Origin: Allium sativum
Taxonomy: Eukaryota; Streptophyta; Magnoliopsida; Asparagales; Amaryllidaceae
NCBI GenBank assembly: GCA_030737875.1
Contig: CM060921.1
Span: forward strand, 401,924,192-401,988,191
DNA: 64,000 nucleotides
Direction: 5' to 3'
Each line of letters starts with the position of its first letter. Within the stretch, counting starts at the first letter, position 1. This document shows, in pieces, positions 12,134 to 25,337 of this stretch. The translations under genes and the position numbers were made by a program. The notes beneath the pieces are model-generated. The model saw nothing but the letters and a program-made list of their open reading frames with translations, had not been told where the DNA came from and did not search any database.

Positions 12134-15100
12134 GTCTTCATCGTCGACTTATCGTCGAATCAATTATTCAGAATGGGCATAAACCTGGTCTTTCCAGATA
12201 ACTCGCGTATCTTATAATCAAGTGCTATAAAAACATAACATACGCCTCATTCCAATCCAGAGTATTATTTTACTCAATTATTCTTTTCACAATTTAAACC
12301 AAATTAAGGTTTTCCAAACTAGTCGGATTAGAAAACCTTACCGAAGTAATCATTTGTTTTTAATTTCCAATCCCAACCTATTCATCCCATGGAGCAAGAC
12401 TGGTAATACTCCATATCTAACACCACGGTGTTATCGGTAAAATTAATTACCATTTCTCCTTTAAATCTAAATAAATATTTAACTATCGCCTAGAGAAAAA
12501 CTGGTGGTACTCCATTACCGATCTTTTCCCAAATTTGATAATTTAAATTATCACATTCACATTTTAATATAATTAAAGATTCATTAAAACTCCACTTAGT
12601 TTTAATCTTCCCAAAAATCATTATTTAACGACTATTTAACTTTAGGAAATCAAACATGCCGCATCGAAAATCTACACCGTACCATTGATTTCTGCCGATA
12701 TATAACCTCTAAGCTCATACGTCTCAGAGAATGGTGTTAAGCAATAGACTAAATTATCCGCCACCAAACAAATATAATTTAGCAGAGATCAACAATACAG
12801 TTCGAAATACATGGTTAGACATGTAACCCTGTCTTTAATTGGGTTAAAGAACCAATGTCATTTAAAACATAGTTCAGGATAAACCCAAATTCACATTCCA
12901 TTAATTATGGAATCTTCACGGAAAATAGATCAATATATAATCGATAGCAATTTTCGTATCCGACTAATAGTATAAATGGAATAACATCAAAGCCTTTTAA
13001 ATTCCATATTTATTAACAATCTTCCTCCACAGAAGCTCACTTCGATTATTATCAAATCGAATCCCATTCAATTCCAATTTAAAATATTAAACAGGGAGAC
13101 TTTACTTTGAAAAATTCCATTAAATCTTAATAAAAGATTTATATATTTCAAGTCACATTTCATTGTTAATTGGGTTAAAGAACAAATGTCGTTAAAAATG
13201 CAATTCACAACAAACCCAATTCACATTCCATTTTACTCCAATTACCAAATATAATTGGAAACTCTAATAGTCTTAATTAAAAGATTTATTCTTTTAACAC
13301 GGGGTTTAAGAATAGTGTTACTAAAGACACCATTCACGACAAACCCAAAATCCACTTCGATATTAAATATAAGGCTCTAAATAGAAGTTATATCGGCTTA
13401 TATTCAATATCAAATTCTGAAACCAAAACATATCGTATGGGGAATAACGATCTATGTCTATCTTCCAAATTCCTCCACAATATCCGTATAGTCACGGAAT
13501 CCAATATCGGAATATCCCGAAGATGATTTCTATTCAAATCCATTCCAATTTATAGATTGCAAATTTTTGGTTATATTAAAAACCTTTATATAAATCCAAT
13601 TTATTTATTTAAAAATTATTGGATTATTTTTCTAGTTAATAACTAGTTCATTCTGATAAAAATGTATTTTTATCTTTACAAATGAAGAATTTTTCATCCA
13701 AATTATTTCCAAATCAATTATTATGATTTTACACAAATTATTAATATTTTATTAAGGCTCGTACAGTCGATTTCCAATAATAGCCACCAAACTGCATCCA
13801 TAGCGACCTTTTTCAAATTTGATTTGGAAAAAATTCCAAATCCATCCATCCATTCAAATTTAAATATCTTATATTCAATGGAAATCTATTTTCGATACAA
13901 ACCCAACGGTTCCGGTTTTTGGAGAATCCGACGATCGGATCCCCGTAATGTCAATTCGAAGTCAATGGTCAAAATTCGCGAGCAGTCGCGGCGCGACACG
14001 TTCTATCCAGGCCATTAAATATATATATTTCGTTGATTTCTATTTAAAACGTATTTTGTAAATCATTTATAAATTCGTTTTAAAACTATTCTAACTTCAT
14101 TTTCAATTTTAAATCAAAATTAAATATTCCATAATACTAAAATGATAATATTTTCAAAATATCTGATTTTAAAATCATTTCTTTTTCGTTATTCATTATA
14201 AAAACAAGTAAAATGGATATAAATATCATTTGCATTAAAATGGCGCAAATCTAATCAACACGACCTCGTATATTTCAATATTTTCTTATCCATCCAAAAT
14301 CGGACATCAAATTCACATTTTTATCCTTTAGTGAATATTATTTTAAAATATTCATTTTTTTTAAATATTCGTTATTTTTTTAAATATTCATTATTCCTGA
14401 ATTGGAATCAAACACAATCAATTACCATATAATTTATTTATACGAATTTTATATATCACATGTACACAACAATAATGATACACAATCAACCATCATCCAG
14501 AGTGCATTACACAACTGCATAAGCATTAAATATAATTAATGCTTACAACAGTCTATCAACCAATCGATTAACACACAACTAAATAATTGGGATTAGTGTA
14601 CGTCAAATATCATCCCAAAATCCGTGTGGGGTTTCAACCAACAAATACTGAATATTATTTGTCCAGTTGGGTGATGTGTAAAATTTATCGTCCCAATCAA
14701 TATCAGTTAAACAGGTGTACATAAACAAATCATTCGATTTGTAAGTGAATATTTATTTTCATTTCAGAAGAATTTTATGTTATTCATATATACGCTAAAA
14801 AATATATTTTTAACGATGAAATATTTATTTCAACACTTGACTATTTATAATAGTCCATTAAAAATGGTATTTTTATTGTTCAAACATTTTATTCAACACA
14901 TGAATATTTTATACAGTTCGTATATACATTAAAAATTATATTTTTAATGAATAAATATTTATTTTAGAAAATTTCGGCATTATAATGGCACGATATTATA
15001 ACCGGAGTACTGTCTAGCATTACCCCTCTCCTGATACTGGCTCGTGCCATACACAATCAATCCAATCAATCACAAAACCATAAGATAACTCATAACCATA

Positions 15101-16463
15101 ATACAGTCAATTTTTCCAATACAATCCAAACAAACAACGTTGGTTTGTACAAATAAATAGTGTCCGGGGCTTCTAAGCCCCGTCTGCATCCTAGTATATA
15201 TTTAACTACAAAATAATTAGAGTGAGAAGGACTTCTCACATTGGGATCCACTCTGCCGTTATTTTTTAACGCTCTTATTTGTTGTTCTTATTCCATACCT
15301 TGCAAACAAGCTCCAATCTTCACACGATCTTTTTTTCTAGCTTAAACGCGCCATTCCGGATAACTTTTACCTAGTGGCCTTTCTTTCGAAAACGGTCCAT
15401 TTCGCCAGAAATCGCGAAAATACCGTATTTGGACAACAGACTTTGGACGCGCTTTTCCGACCGCTCCACAATCCAAAATATGACTTCCATATAGCCAGAT
15501 TGAAGAATCATGCTCTTCGATTTTGGTATAGTGGAGTTTTGGCCCGAAGCGCTCGGATTGGGAGATATTGGCCAAAACATATCAGGGGCTTATTTGTAAA
15601 AACTAAAATTTATAGAAATTGGGGTTTTCAAAGATGGGGGGCCCACGATCTGTGCTAGGCTGAGGGGAGGTGACGGTGGGGTTGCTAAGGGGTCAGGGGT
15701 GGTGCATGAGGTGGCGACGGGCCCACAGTGGTCTGGGCGGTGCGTTTTGGGGTATTTTCGGTTGAAGAAGAAGAGAGAGGCGAAGGAAGGAGGAAGAGGG
15801 TCGGAGGGAGGCGGTCTGAGGTCGGGGGAGGCAGCACGGTGGTCTAGCGATGGTGGCGGCAGCTGAAAGGAGGAGCGATGGGATTTGAAAAAGAAGGGGG
15901 GGGGGGTTTCCTCTGTTCACCGCGTGAAGGGAAAATGAGGGTTTGCCCCCCTTTGACCTTATATAATTAATATTATTATTTTTTCGTTTAAAAGTGAATT
16001 TTCATTCAAACTCAAAATCATACCCAACGACTGTCGTCCCTAGCTAATTACCCCTACTCTGGACACAATGGAATACGTCCCGCAAGCCAATTCGACTGTT
16101 TTGATTAGTTTTTATTTTAATTAAAATATAAATCAATATATATTGAATTTAAACTTACATTTTAATTTATCGGGGCTATATACTGACTCCAAAAATTCCA
16201 GAAAAATAAATCAAGCTATTTTTTGATGATACGATCCTAAAAAAACTAATTTTATCGAATCTGGAGACCGTTTGAAAAATGGTCATTTTCTGGTCGATCT
16301 AGTTCAAACTAAAACTATCAAAACATGTTTAAATTTACTTCACTCACATATTAAATCCAAAAATTATGAAAATTGGAATATACCAATAATGTGACATTCC
16401 GAACCCAACAAAAGTGGTTTCGTCAAAAACGGAGGTTGTTTGCAAAATGACTATTTTTAAGGG

Positions 16464-16464
<1 letters not shown>

Positions 16465-16521
<57 letters not shown>
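16465..16521. repeat. (TA)n microsatellite
   Basis: About 57 bases of uninterrupted TA inside the 3' LTR. The equivalent places in the other array LTRs (23890 and 31285) have only short TA stretches. Confidence 0.95.
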
Positions 16522-16523
<2 letters not shown>

Positions 16524-17599
16524 CATAGCGACTATTTCAAATTTTAAACTGGACATAACTTTCAACTTATAGTATGAAATCTCAGTTTCTTACATTCTTA
16601 GAAAGATATTATTAAATAGATTCAAATACTTCTAGTTTTACTGAAATCCGATTTATTTTGAATCCTATGCATTCAATTGAAATTAAAATCGAATTTTCAA
16701 ACTACCATGCCATTTTAAGCTCGTTTTATAATTAAAATAAATTTATACATTCTAACTTCGATTAAAATAATTTTTTGGTCGTTATTATTTATAATAAATC
16801 ATTTTAAATATTCAAAATTCATTTAAATTGCTAAAATAAATTTTTTTAATTGGTTTCTAAAATCCGGGTTGTTATGATCTCCCCCACTTGAAATCTTTTC
16901 GTCCTCGAAAAGGTACGGAGATGAACGTTGTTTAACCAACCAACTTTATTTTCATTCTTCAACTTTTCAGTTTCTAAGAATTTTCAAATTTCTCAAAAAT
17001 TTGGCTAACACCCTAAATTTTTGAAAAATTTCGCCATAACCTTCTTTGCACGGGTTGATATTTAAAACCGCAACTTGCCTCACAGGGCCCTCACCAATCC
17101 AAAAGAAAAAGAAAGAGCCAAGCAGCTTGCCAATTGGCTCATAAAATCATCAAAACCCAAGAAATACAGTAAATATGTACCTATTTGTCGGGCATACAAT
17201 TTTATTCCTCTTCTTAGCTTCCCTGCTATGACCTGTTCATACACACACACACACATATATATATATATATTTATAGACACATATATGTACATGTATGCAA
17301 TTCCAATAAATTTTCAATTCAATTCAATATCTCATTCAATTTGGCTAAATTTACCTTTCTTTCTCTTACTGGTTAAATTAATTATCATTCCAATATTTTT
17401 GTTAGTTAAACTAATAATCAAACATCGCAACCAGCAATCAATTAGTTGATTAATTCTGCAAGCATATATCTTTACATATACTCAAAAATCATATTTTGTG
17501 TGTCAAATCAAGAACAATGAATTCTAGTTATTTTTTGGTTCTCATAACAGTCTAATGGAAATATATAGATATCCCACTTTCGAAACTCGAACATGAATA

Positions 17600-17624
17600 C
17601 TGATGATAGTGCACCGATCATCAG
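17600..17624 (-). other. Palindromic stem-loop core (GTGCAC type), decayed copy
   Basis: On the minus strand CTGATGAT and ATCATCAG flank a core CGGTGCACT. The six-base palindrome GTGCAC survives although the outer GG/CC pairing has lost one base. It lies 334 nt downstream of the PBS start. Confidence 0.6.
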
Positions 17625-17946
17625 AATCATCTCCGGGTGACTAGAGTGTGATTCTATATCAATCCAGTATATTTAAGGCTTCGAATATACGTTCATGACA
17701 CATATATGCAAAATCTTCATATACTTGATTGTCCAAAATAAAATAAATTAATATACTCAAATACGTATAATTTGATTTAATTTTCAAAACTAAATTTGCT
17801 TTTTAATAAATAATACTCTTCTAACTCATTCTAGGATACTACCGATCCCATCTCGTGTCATTCTCATTGGATATTGCTAATCCAATCTCTGATGAATTCT
17901 TTTATTTGGCTCTGATGTGTCTTGTTCTCGAGCTTTGTAAATCAAA

Positions 17947-17958
17947 GCTCCCATACCA
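17947..17958 (-). other. Primer-binding site (initiator tRNA-Met type)
   Basis: Minus strand reads TGGTATGGGAGC; 10 of 12 bases match the plant initiator tRNA-Met complement TGGTATCAGAGC. It directly abuts the LTR end. Confidence 0.8.
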
Positions 17959-20900
17959 TGTCTGAAATGACCCGAACTCACCCGTTAGGGAAAGCCCGTA
18001 TTGAGTTGAGAACATGACAAATCAGAACACAAATATAGGAATAGTTTATTGCAATTACAACAATTACATTAGAGTACAAGAATATAACAGAGTATGAATA
18101 AATAATATACATCAGAAAGAAAATAGAGATAAAAATACATTACATAGCAGTGGAAAAATAATACATAACACAGCCGAAAGAAATATACGGATACAAAGCT
18201 TTCCGAATGTAGCTCCAGCTATAAATTCAGGATCCTGTTAAATAACAATCTGCAAAACCAAAACTACTAGCTGCCCATGTGGAAAATAGTGGCACCCATA
18301 GTTTAGGTTAAAATAATAAACTCCAGGTCAGTCACGGGACTAGTGTGAGAACAAAAACAGTTATTTAAAACTTTACTTTAGAAATAAGGGACCACGCCGT
18401 ATAACATGGAACGAGTTTTCTCCCAAGAATACCATTGCACAAAACAGTTTATAAACAGCGCAGTGCTTTTCGAAAAATGAAGCTATTATAAGACTCAGGT
18501 CCCATCACACAATGCAACGCAATCCGAATGATAGAGTTTCACTTTATAATAGCAAGACATGCTTGGTACGTTTAAAAAAATCATTTTGATATTACTATAA
18601 GTGTATAGTGTCAAAAACAACTTCAAATATAAATGTATCAATCGTAAACGACATAGTATCCCATCCTACTATGTCGCCATACTATTTCTACAATTAAAAC
18701 CGAAATGTCACGTATTGGAAATTGGATTCCATCTATGAGTCGAGGCCAGGGATAGCTCCTCACCGATTTGAGACACTCTAGCAAATGTCTCAGGATTACA
18801 CACTCTGGGCAAACCTAGATCTTCAGAGTTGGTCCTCCCTTACGTTTGAGGATTAGTTATTCCTGAACATACGTTTATCGGTCCTATCGAACCTATCCAT
18901 CAGCTCCGTAGTGACCGATATATCCCAGGCGCCTCGCTATACACCATATACATAGGTAAAAATATAAATGTCTGGGCTCCATACCATGACACCACCCATA
19001 GCTAGAAAGAAACCTCGTGCACTCCCTACAGTCACGATCCCGTTTTTGGCTCATACCGAGGTGTGAGGCTAGCGAATTAACGCTATACACAAAGCTATGC
19101 TATTCAAAGTCGTGCTTTGATCATCAACCACAAGACTCTACTTTTCAACAAAATCCTTGATCATTTGCATCTCAAAATGCCACACTGATAATTCACGCCA
19201 TGCAATTGATGTCTATCAATATATAACTTTTAAGCTCGTACGTCTCAAAGAAGGGTGTTAAGAAAGAGAGTAAATTCTCCGCTACCAAACAGATATATAT
19301 TTAATAGAGACCAATCAACACTGAATAAAATCCAATGTCAAACACACATCTATTTACTAGTTTGTTCTGGGTCTGAATGAAACCGGAGGCACCTTATTCC
19401 TCGTCCCATATGTCCAATACAGGAGAGAGGTCCTCGCATATCTGGTCGATCTCCAAGTACGTCTGGACGATCGCCATTACCTTGTCTTGGGTGTACAGCC
19501 CAATCAAGACATTAGTAATCATCCAAACGATGTGAAAATCTCCGGTCTTCAACCACTGTCTTCATCGTCGACTTATCGTCGAATCGGTTATTCAGAATGG
19601 GCATAAACCCAGTCTTTCCGAATAACTCGTGTATCTTATAATCAACTGCTATAAAAACACAACATACGCCTCATTCTAATCCTGAATATTCTTTTATTCA
19701 AATATTCTTTTCACAATTTAAACCACATTAAGGTTTTCCAAACTAGTCGGGATTAGAGAACCTTACCGAAGTAATCATTTGTTTTTAGTTTCCCAATCCC
19801 AACCTATTCATCCCATTGAGCAAAACTGGTAACACTCCATATCTAACACCACGGTGTTATCGGTAAAATTAATTACCATTTCACGTTCAAATCTAATTAA
19901 AGATTTAACTATCGCCTGGACTAAAACTAAAGGTACTCCATTTCCGATCATTTCCCAAATTTGATAATTTAAATTATCATATTCACATTTCAATCTAATT
20001 AAAGATTCATTAAAACTCCACTTAGTTTTAATCTTCCCAAAATTATTATTAAATGATTATTTAACTTTGGGAAATCAAACATGCCGCATCGACAATCAAC
20101 ACCGTACCATTGATTTCTGCTGATATATAACCTCTAAGCTCATACGTCTTAGAGAAGGGTGTTAAGCAAGAGAATAAATTCTCTACCACCAAACAGATAT
20201 ATATTTAGTAGAGATCAACAATACACTTCGAAATAAAAGGTTAGACATGTAATCCTGTCTTTTACTGGGTTAAAGAACCAATGTCATTTAAAACATAGTT
20301 CACGATAAACCCAAAATCACATTCCATTAATTATGGAATCTTCATGGATAATAGGTCAATATATAATCGATATCAATTTCCGTATCTGATTAATAATATA
20401 AATGGAATAACGGCAAAGCCTTTTAAATTTCATATATACTATCAATCTTCCTCCACAGAAGCTCACTTCGATTATTACTAAATTGAATCCCATTCAATTC
20501 AATTTAATATATTAAATTGGGAAACTTTACTTTGGAAAATTCCATTAAATCTTAATAAAAGATTTGTATATTCCAAATCACATTTCATTGTTAATTGGGT
20601 TAAAGAACGAATGTCGTTAAAAACACAATTCACAATAAACTCAATTCACATTCCATTTTATTCCAATTACTAAATATAATTGGAAACTCTAATAATCTTA
20701 ATGAAAAGACTTGTTCTTTTCGCCCGTGGTTTAAGAATAGTGTTGCTGAAGACACCATTCACTACATACCCAGAATCCACTTAGATATTAAATATAAGGC
20801 TCTAAATAGAAATTATTTCGGCTTATATTCAATAACAAATTCTGAAACTAACATATATCATATGGGGAATAACGATATATATCTATCTTCAAAATTCCTC

Positions 20901-23900
20901 CATAATATCCATATAGTCACGGAATCCAATATCGAAATATCCCGAAGATGATTTCTATTGGAATCCATTCCAATTTATAGATTGGAAATTTCTAGTTATA
21001 TTAAAACCCTCTATATAAATCCAATTTATTTATTTAAAAATTATTAGATTATTTTTCTAGTTAAGAACTAGTTCATTCTGATAAAAATGAATTTTTATCT
21101 TTACAAACGTGGAATTTTTCAACCAAATTCTTTTCAAATCATTTATTATGATTTTACACAAATTATTAACATTTTTAGTAATTTTATTAAGGCCCGTACA
21201 GTCGGTTTCCAGTAACGACCACCGAACTGCATCCATAACGACCTTCTCCAAATTTGATTTGGACATAATTCTAAATCCTACCATTCAAATTTAAATCTCT
21301 TATATCCATTGGAAAAATCTTTTCGATACAAACCCAACGGTTCTGGTTTTAGGAGAATCAAATGGTCGTATCTCCCATAATGTCGATTCGAATTCAATGG
21401 TCGAAATTCGCGAACGGTCGTGGCATGTTCTATTCAGGCCATTAACTATATATATTATATATACTATAAATATTTCATCGATTTCCATTTTAAACGTGTT
21501 TTATATATCATTTATAAATTCATTTTAAAACGATTCTAACTTCATTTTCAATTTTAAATCAAAATTGAATATTCCATATCATTATAATATTAAAATGATA
21601 ATATTTTCAAAATACCATACTTTGAAATCATTTCTTTTTGGATATTCATTATAAAATGAATAAAATCGATATAAATATCGTTCGTGTTAAAATGGCGCAA
21701 ATCTAATCAATACGGCCTCATATATTTCAATATTATCTTATCCATCCAAAATCGGACATCGAATTCACATTTTTATCCTTTACCGAATATTATTTTAAAT
21801 ATTCGTTATTTTTTTTTAAATATTCGTTATTCCTTAATTGGAATCAGACACAATCAATTACCATATAATTTATTTATAAGGATTTTATACATCACATGTA
21901 CACAATAATAATGATATACAACCAGCCATCATTTAGAGTGCATTACAAACCTGCATAAGCATTAAATATAAATAATTAATGCTTACAACAGTTTGTCAAC
22001 CAATCGATTGACATATAACTAAACAATTGGGATTAGTGTACATCAAATATCATCCTAATACCCATGTGGGGTTTCAACAAACAAATGCTGAATATTATTT
22101 GTGCAGTTGGGCAATGTGTAAAATTTATCGACCCAATCAATATCAGTTAAATGGGTGTACATAAACAATTCATCCATTTGTAAACGAATATTTATTTTCA
22201 TTTCGGGAGAATTTTATGTCGTTCAATATACATTAAAAATTATATTTTTAATGATAAAATATTTATTTCAACACTTGATTATTTTTAATAGTCCATACAT
22301 TCAATAAAAATGGTATTTTTATTGTTCAAATATTTTATTCAACACATGAATATTTTATACAGTTCATATACACATTAAAAATTATATTTTTAATGAATAA
22401 ATATTTATTTCAGAAAATTTCGGCATTATAATGACACGATATTAGAACCGGAGTAATGTCTAGCATTACCCCTCTCCTGAAACTGGCTCGCGCCATACAC
22501 AATCAATCCAATCAATCGCAAAACCGCAAGACAACTCATAACCACAATACAGTCAATTTTTCCAATACAATCCAAAAAAACAACTTTGGTTTGTATAATG
22601 TCAGGGGCTGCTAAGCGTCGCCTGCATCCTAGTATATATTTAACTGCAAAATAATTAGAGTGAGAAGGAGTTCTCAATTGGGATCCACTCCGCCGTTATT
22701 TTCTGACGCTCTGATTTGTTGTTCTGATTCCAAACTTTGCAAACGAGCTCCAATCTTCACACAATCTTTTTTTCTAGCTTAGGTACGCCATTCCGGACGA
22801 CTTTCGCCTAGTGGCCTTTCTTCCGAAAATGGTCCGTTTTGCTAGAAATGGCAAAAAGACAGTATTTGGATAGCAGACTTTGGACGCATTTTTCGGGCGG
22901 CTCCTCAACCCAAAATATGACTTCGCTTAGCCAAATCGAAGAGAAAATCGTGCTCCTTGGTTTTGGTGTGGAGTTTTGGCCAGAAGCGCTCGGATTGTGA
23001 GATATTAGCTAAAATAGGTCAGGGTCTTATTTGTGAAAGCTGAAATTTATAGAAATTGGTGTTTTGGAAGATGGAGGGGCCCACTGGTCTGAGCTAGGCT
23101 GAGGAGAGGTGGCGGTGGGGTTGCTGAGGGGTCGGGTGTGGTGCACGAGGCGGCGGGCCCACAGTGGTTTGGGCGGCGGGTTTTGGGGCGTTTTCGGTTA
23201 AAGAAGAAGAGGGAGGCGGAGGAAGGAGGAGTGGGGTCGGAGGGAGGTGGTCTAAGGTCGGGGGAGGCGGCGCAGTGGTCTAGCGATGGGGGCGGTGGCT
23301 GAACGGAGGAGCGATGGGATTTGAAAAAGAAGGGGGTGCGGTTTCCTCTGTTGACCGCGTGAAGGGGAAATGAGGGTTTGACCCCCCCTTGACCTTATAT
23401 ATTTTTTTTCATTTAAAAGTGAATATTCATTCTAACTCCATCGAACCCAACAACTATCATTCCTAGCTAATTACCCCTACTCCGGACACAATGGGATATG
23501 TCCCGTAATCCAATTCGACTGTTTCAATCAGTTTTTCTTTAAATTAAAATATAAATCAATATAATTGAATTTAAACGTACATTTTAATTTATCGGGGCCA
23601 CATACTGACTCCAAAAATGCCAAAAAAATAAATCCAACTATGTTTTGATGATACGGTCTTAACAAAACTAATTTCGTCAAATTTGAAGACTATTTGAAAA
23701 ATGGTCATTTTCTGGCCGATCCAATTCGAACTGAAACTGTCAAAACACATTTAAATTTACTACGCTCACATATTAAATCCAAAAATTATGAAAATTAGAA
23801 TCTACCAACAATTTGACACTCCGGATCCAACAAAAGCAGTTTCATCGAAAACGGAGATCGTTTGCAAAATGATTATTTTTAAGGGCTATATATTATATAA

Positions 23901-24273
23901 AATATATAAATTCCGTAGCGACTATTTCAAATTTTAAATTGGACAACTTTCAATTTATATTATGAAATCTTAGTTTCTTACATTCATTAGAAAGATATTA
24001 TTAAAAGGATTCAGATATTTTTGGTTTTACTGAAATCCGATTTATTTTGAATCATATACATTCAATTGAAATTAGAAATCGAATTTTCAAACTACTACGC
24101 CATTTCAGGCTCGTTTTATAATTAAAATAAATTTATACATTATACGTTATAACTTCAATTAAAAAAAATATTTAGTCATTATTATTTAACATAAATTATT
24201 TTAAATATTCAAAATCCATTAAAATTGCTAAAATAAAAATTTTAAATTGGTTCTAAAAATCTAGGTTGTTACA
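17959..24273 (-). mobile_element. Family-A LTR, middle copy of the tandem element
   Basis: A 6315-bp uninterrupted LTR whose minus strand starts TGTAACAACCTAG and ends ...TTCAGACA. It serves as 3' LTR for the region to its right and 5' LTR for the region to its left, as shown by the PBS on one side and the polypurine tract on the other. GC-rich leader at about 23060-23340; LTR-end hairpins near 18380-18560. The open frames at 21057-21284 and 21109-21294 overlap on opposite strands and are shared with other copies by descent. Confidence 0.9.
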
Positions 24274-24973
24274 ATCTCCCCCACTTAAAATCTTTTCGTC
24301 CTCGAAAAGAAAAGGAGCTGAAATTTGTTTAACCAACCAACTCAACTTTCATTCTGGCTTTCATTTTCAACTTTTCAGTTTCTAAGAATTTTCAAATTTC
24401 TCAAAAATTTGATTAACACCCTAAATTTTCGAAAAATTTCGCCATAACCCCCTTTGTATGGTTTTATATTTAAAACCGCAACTTGCCTCACAAAGCCCTC
24501 ACCAATCCAAAAGAAAATTAAAAAGCCAAGTGGCTTGCCAATCTGCTCACAAAATCATCAAAATCCAAGAAATACTGTAAATTTGTACCTATTTGTCAGG
24601 CATACAATTTTTTTTCCTCTTCTTAGCTTCCCTGCTATGACCTGTTCGCACATATATATATGTACAAGTATGCAATTCCAATAAAATTTCTGTTCACTTC
24701 AATATTTTATTCAATTTGGCTAAATTTACCTTTCTTTCTCTTATTGGTTAAACTAATTATCATTCCGATATTTTTATTAGTTAAACTAATAAACAAACAT
24801 CACAACTAACAATCAATTAGTTAATTAATTCTACAAGCATATATCTTTACATATACTCAAAAATCATATTTTGTGTGTCAAATCACGAACAATAAATTTT
24901 AGCTATGTTTTGGTTCTCACACCAGTCTAATGGAATATATAGATATCCCACTTTCGAAACTCGAACATGAGTA

Positions 24974-24998
24974 CTGATGATGGTGCACCGATCATCAG
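24974..24998 (-). other. Palindromic stem-loop core (GGTGCACC)
   Basis: CTGATGAT, one unpaired base, the self-complementary GGTGCACC, then ATCATCAG on the minus strand. It is 338 nt from the PBS start, the same distance as in the complete element at 41607. There the core is GGCGCGCC, a symmetric paired change. Confidence 0.7.
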
Positions 24999-25324
24999 AA
25001 TTATCTCCAGGCAAATAGAGTGTCAGTCTTTATCTATCCAGCATATTTGAGGCTTCGAATATACACTCATGAGGCGTATATGCAAAAGCTTCATATACTC
25101 GATTGTCCAAAATAAAATAAAATAATATACTCAAATACGTAAAATTAGATTTAATTTTCAAAACTAAATTTGCTTTTTAATAAATAATACTCTTCTAACT
25201 CATTCTAGGACACTACTGATCCCATCTCTAACGAGTCATTCTCATTGGATATTACTAATCCAATCTCTGATGAATTCTTTCGTTTGGCTCTAATGTGTCT
25301 TGTCCTCGAGCCCTGTAAACCAAA

Positions 25325-25336
25325 GCTCCGATACCA
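25325..25336 (-). other. Primer-binding site (initiator tRNA-Met type)
   Basis: Minus strand TGGTATCGGAGC, one mismatch to the plant initiator tRNA-Met complement, one base from the LTR end. Confidence 0.85.
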
Positions 25337-25337
25337 C

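Larger units (their letters stand above)
3380..16876 (-). mobile_element. Family-A LTR, 3' copy of the tandem element, with nested insertions
   Basis: The outer end at 3380 reads TGAAACGATCC (minus-strand LTR end ...TTTCA). The inner end at 16876 reads ...CCGGGTTGTTATG, where the expected final CA has become TG. It is colinear with the other array LTRs once 4786-6926 and 7143-12133 and their duplications are removed. In the first 190 bases it differs at roughly a dozen positions from the LTR starting at 25338, by eye. It keeps the LTR-end hairpins (3909-3980 and 3800-3845) and a GC-rich leader block near 15660-15910. Confidence 0.9.
16877..17958 (-). mobile_element. Family-A internal region 2 of the tandem element
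   Basis: 1082 bp between LTRs. The polypurine tract is at 16877-16889 (complement of atctcccccactt), with GACGAAAAG just upstream of it on the minus strand. The PBS is at 17947-17958. The 124-codon frame at 17075-17449 lies antisense, is largely CA/TA-derived, and is not kept in the sister region at 24454-24684. The region keeps the ATTGGAT/ATCCAAT hairpin and the palindromic stem-loop. It has no gag or pol. Confidence 0.88.
24274..25337 (-). mobile_element. Family-A internal region 1 of the tandem element
   Basis: About 1064 bp. Polypurine tract at 24274-24286; PBS at 25325-25336 (minus TGGTATCGGAGC, 11 of 12). Near the PBS are ATTGGAT/ATCCAAT and ACTCGTT/AATGAGT hairpins, the second keeping pairing through a G-T wobble. 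The palindromic core is at 24974-24998. No coding capacity. The exact LTR junction at 25337/25338 is blurred by small changes in the terminal CA. Confidence 0.88.

Noticed and set aside
15374..15920. Overlapping frames in the GC-rich part of an array LTR
   Set aside because: Open on both strands with low-complexity Ser/Pro/Leu content and not conserved at 22800-23340 or 30200-30745.
17075..17449. Longest open frame (124 codons) in internal region 2
   Set aside because: Antisense to the element, second half derived from CA/TA microsatellite, not kept in the sister interior at 24454-24684.
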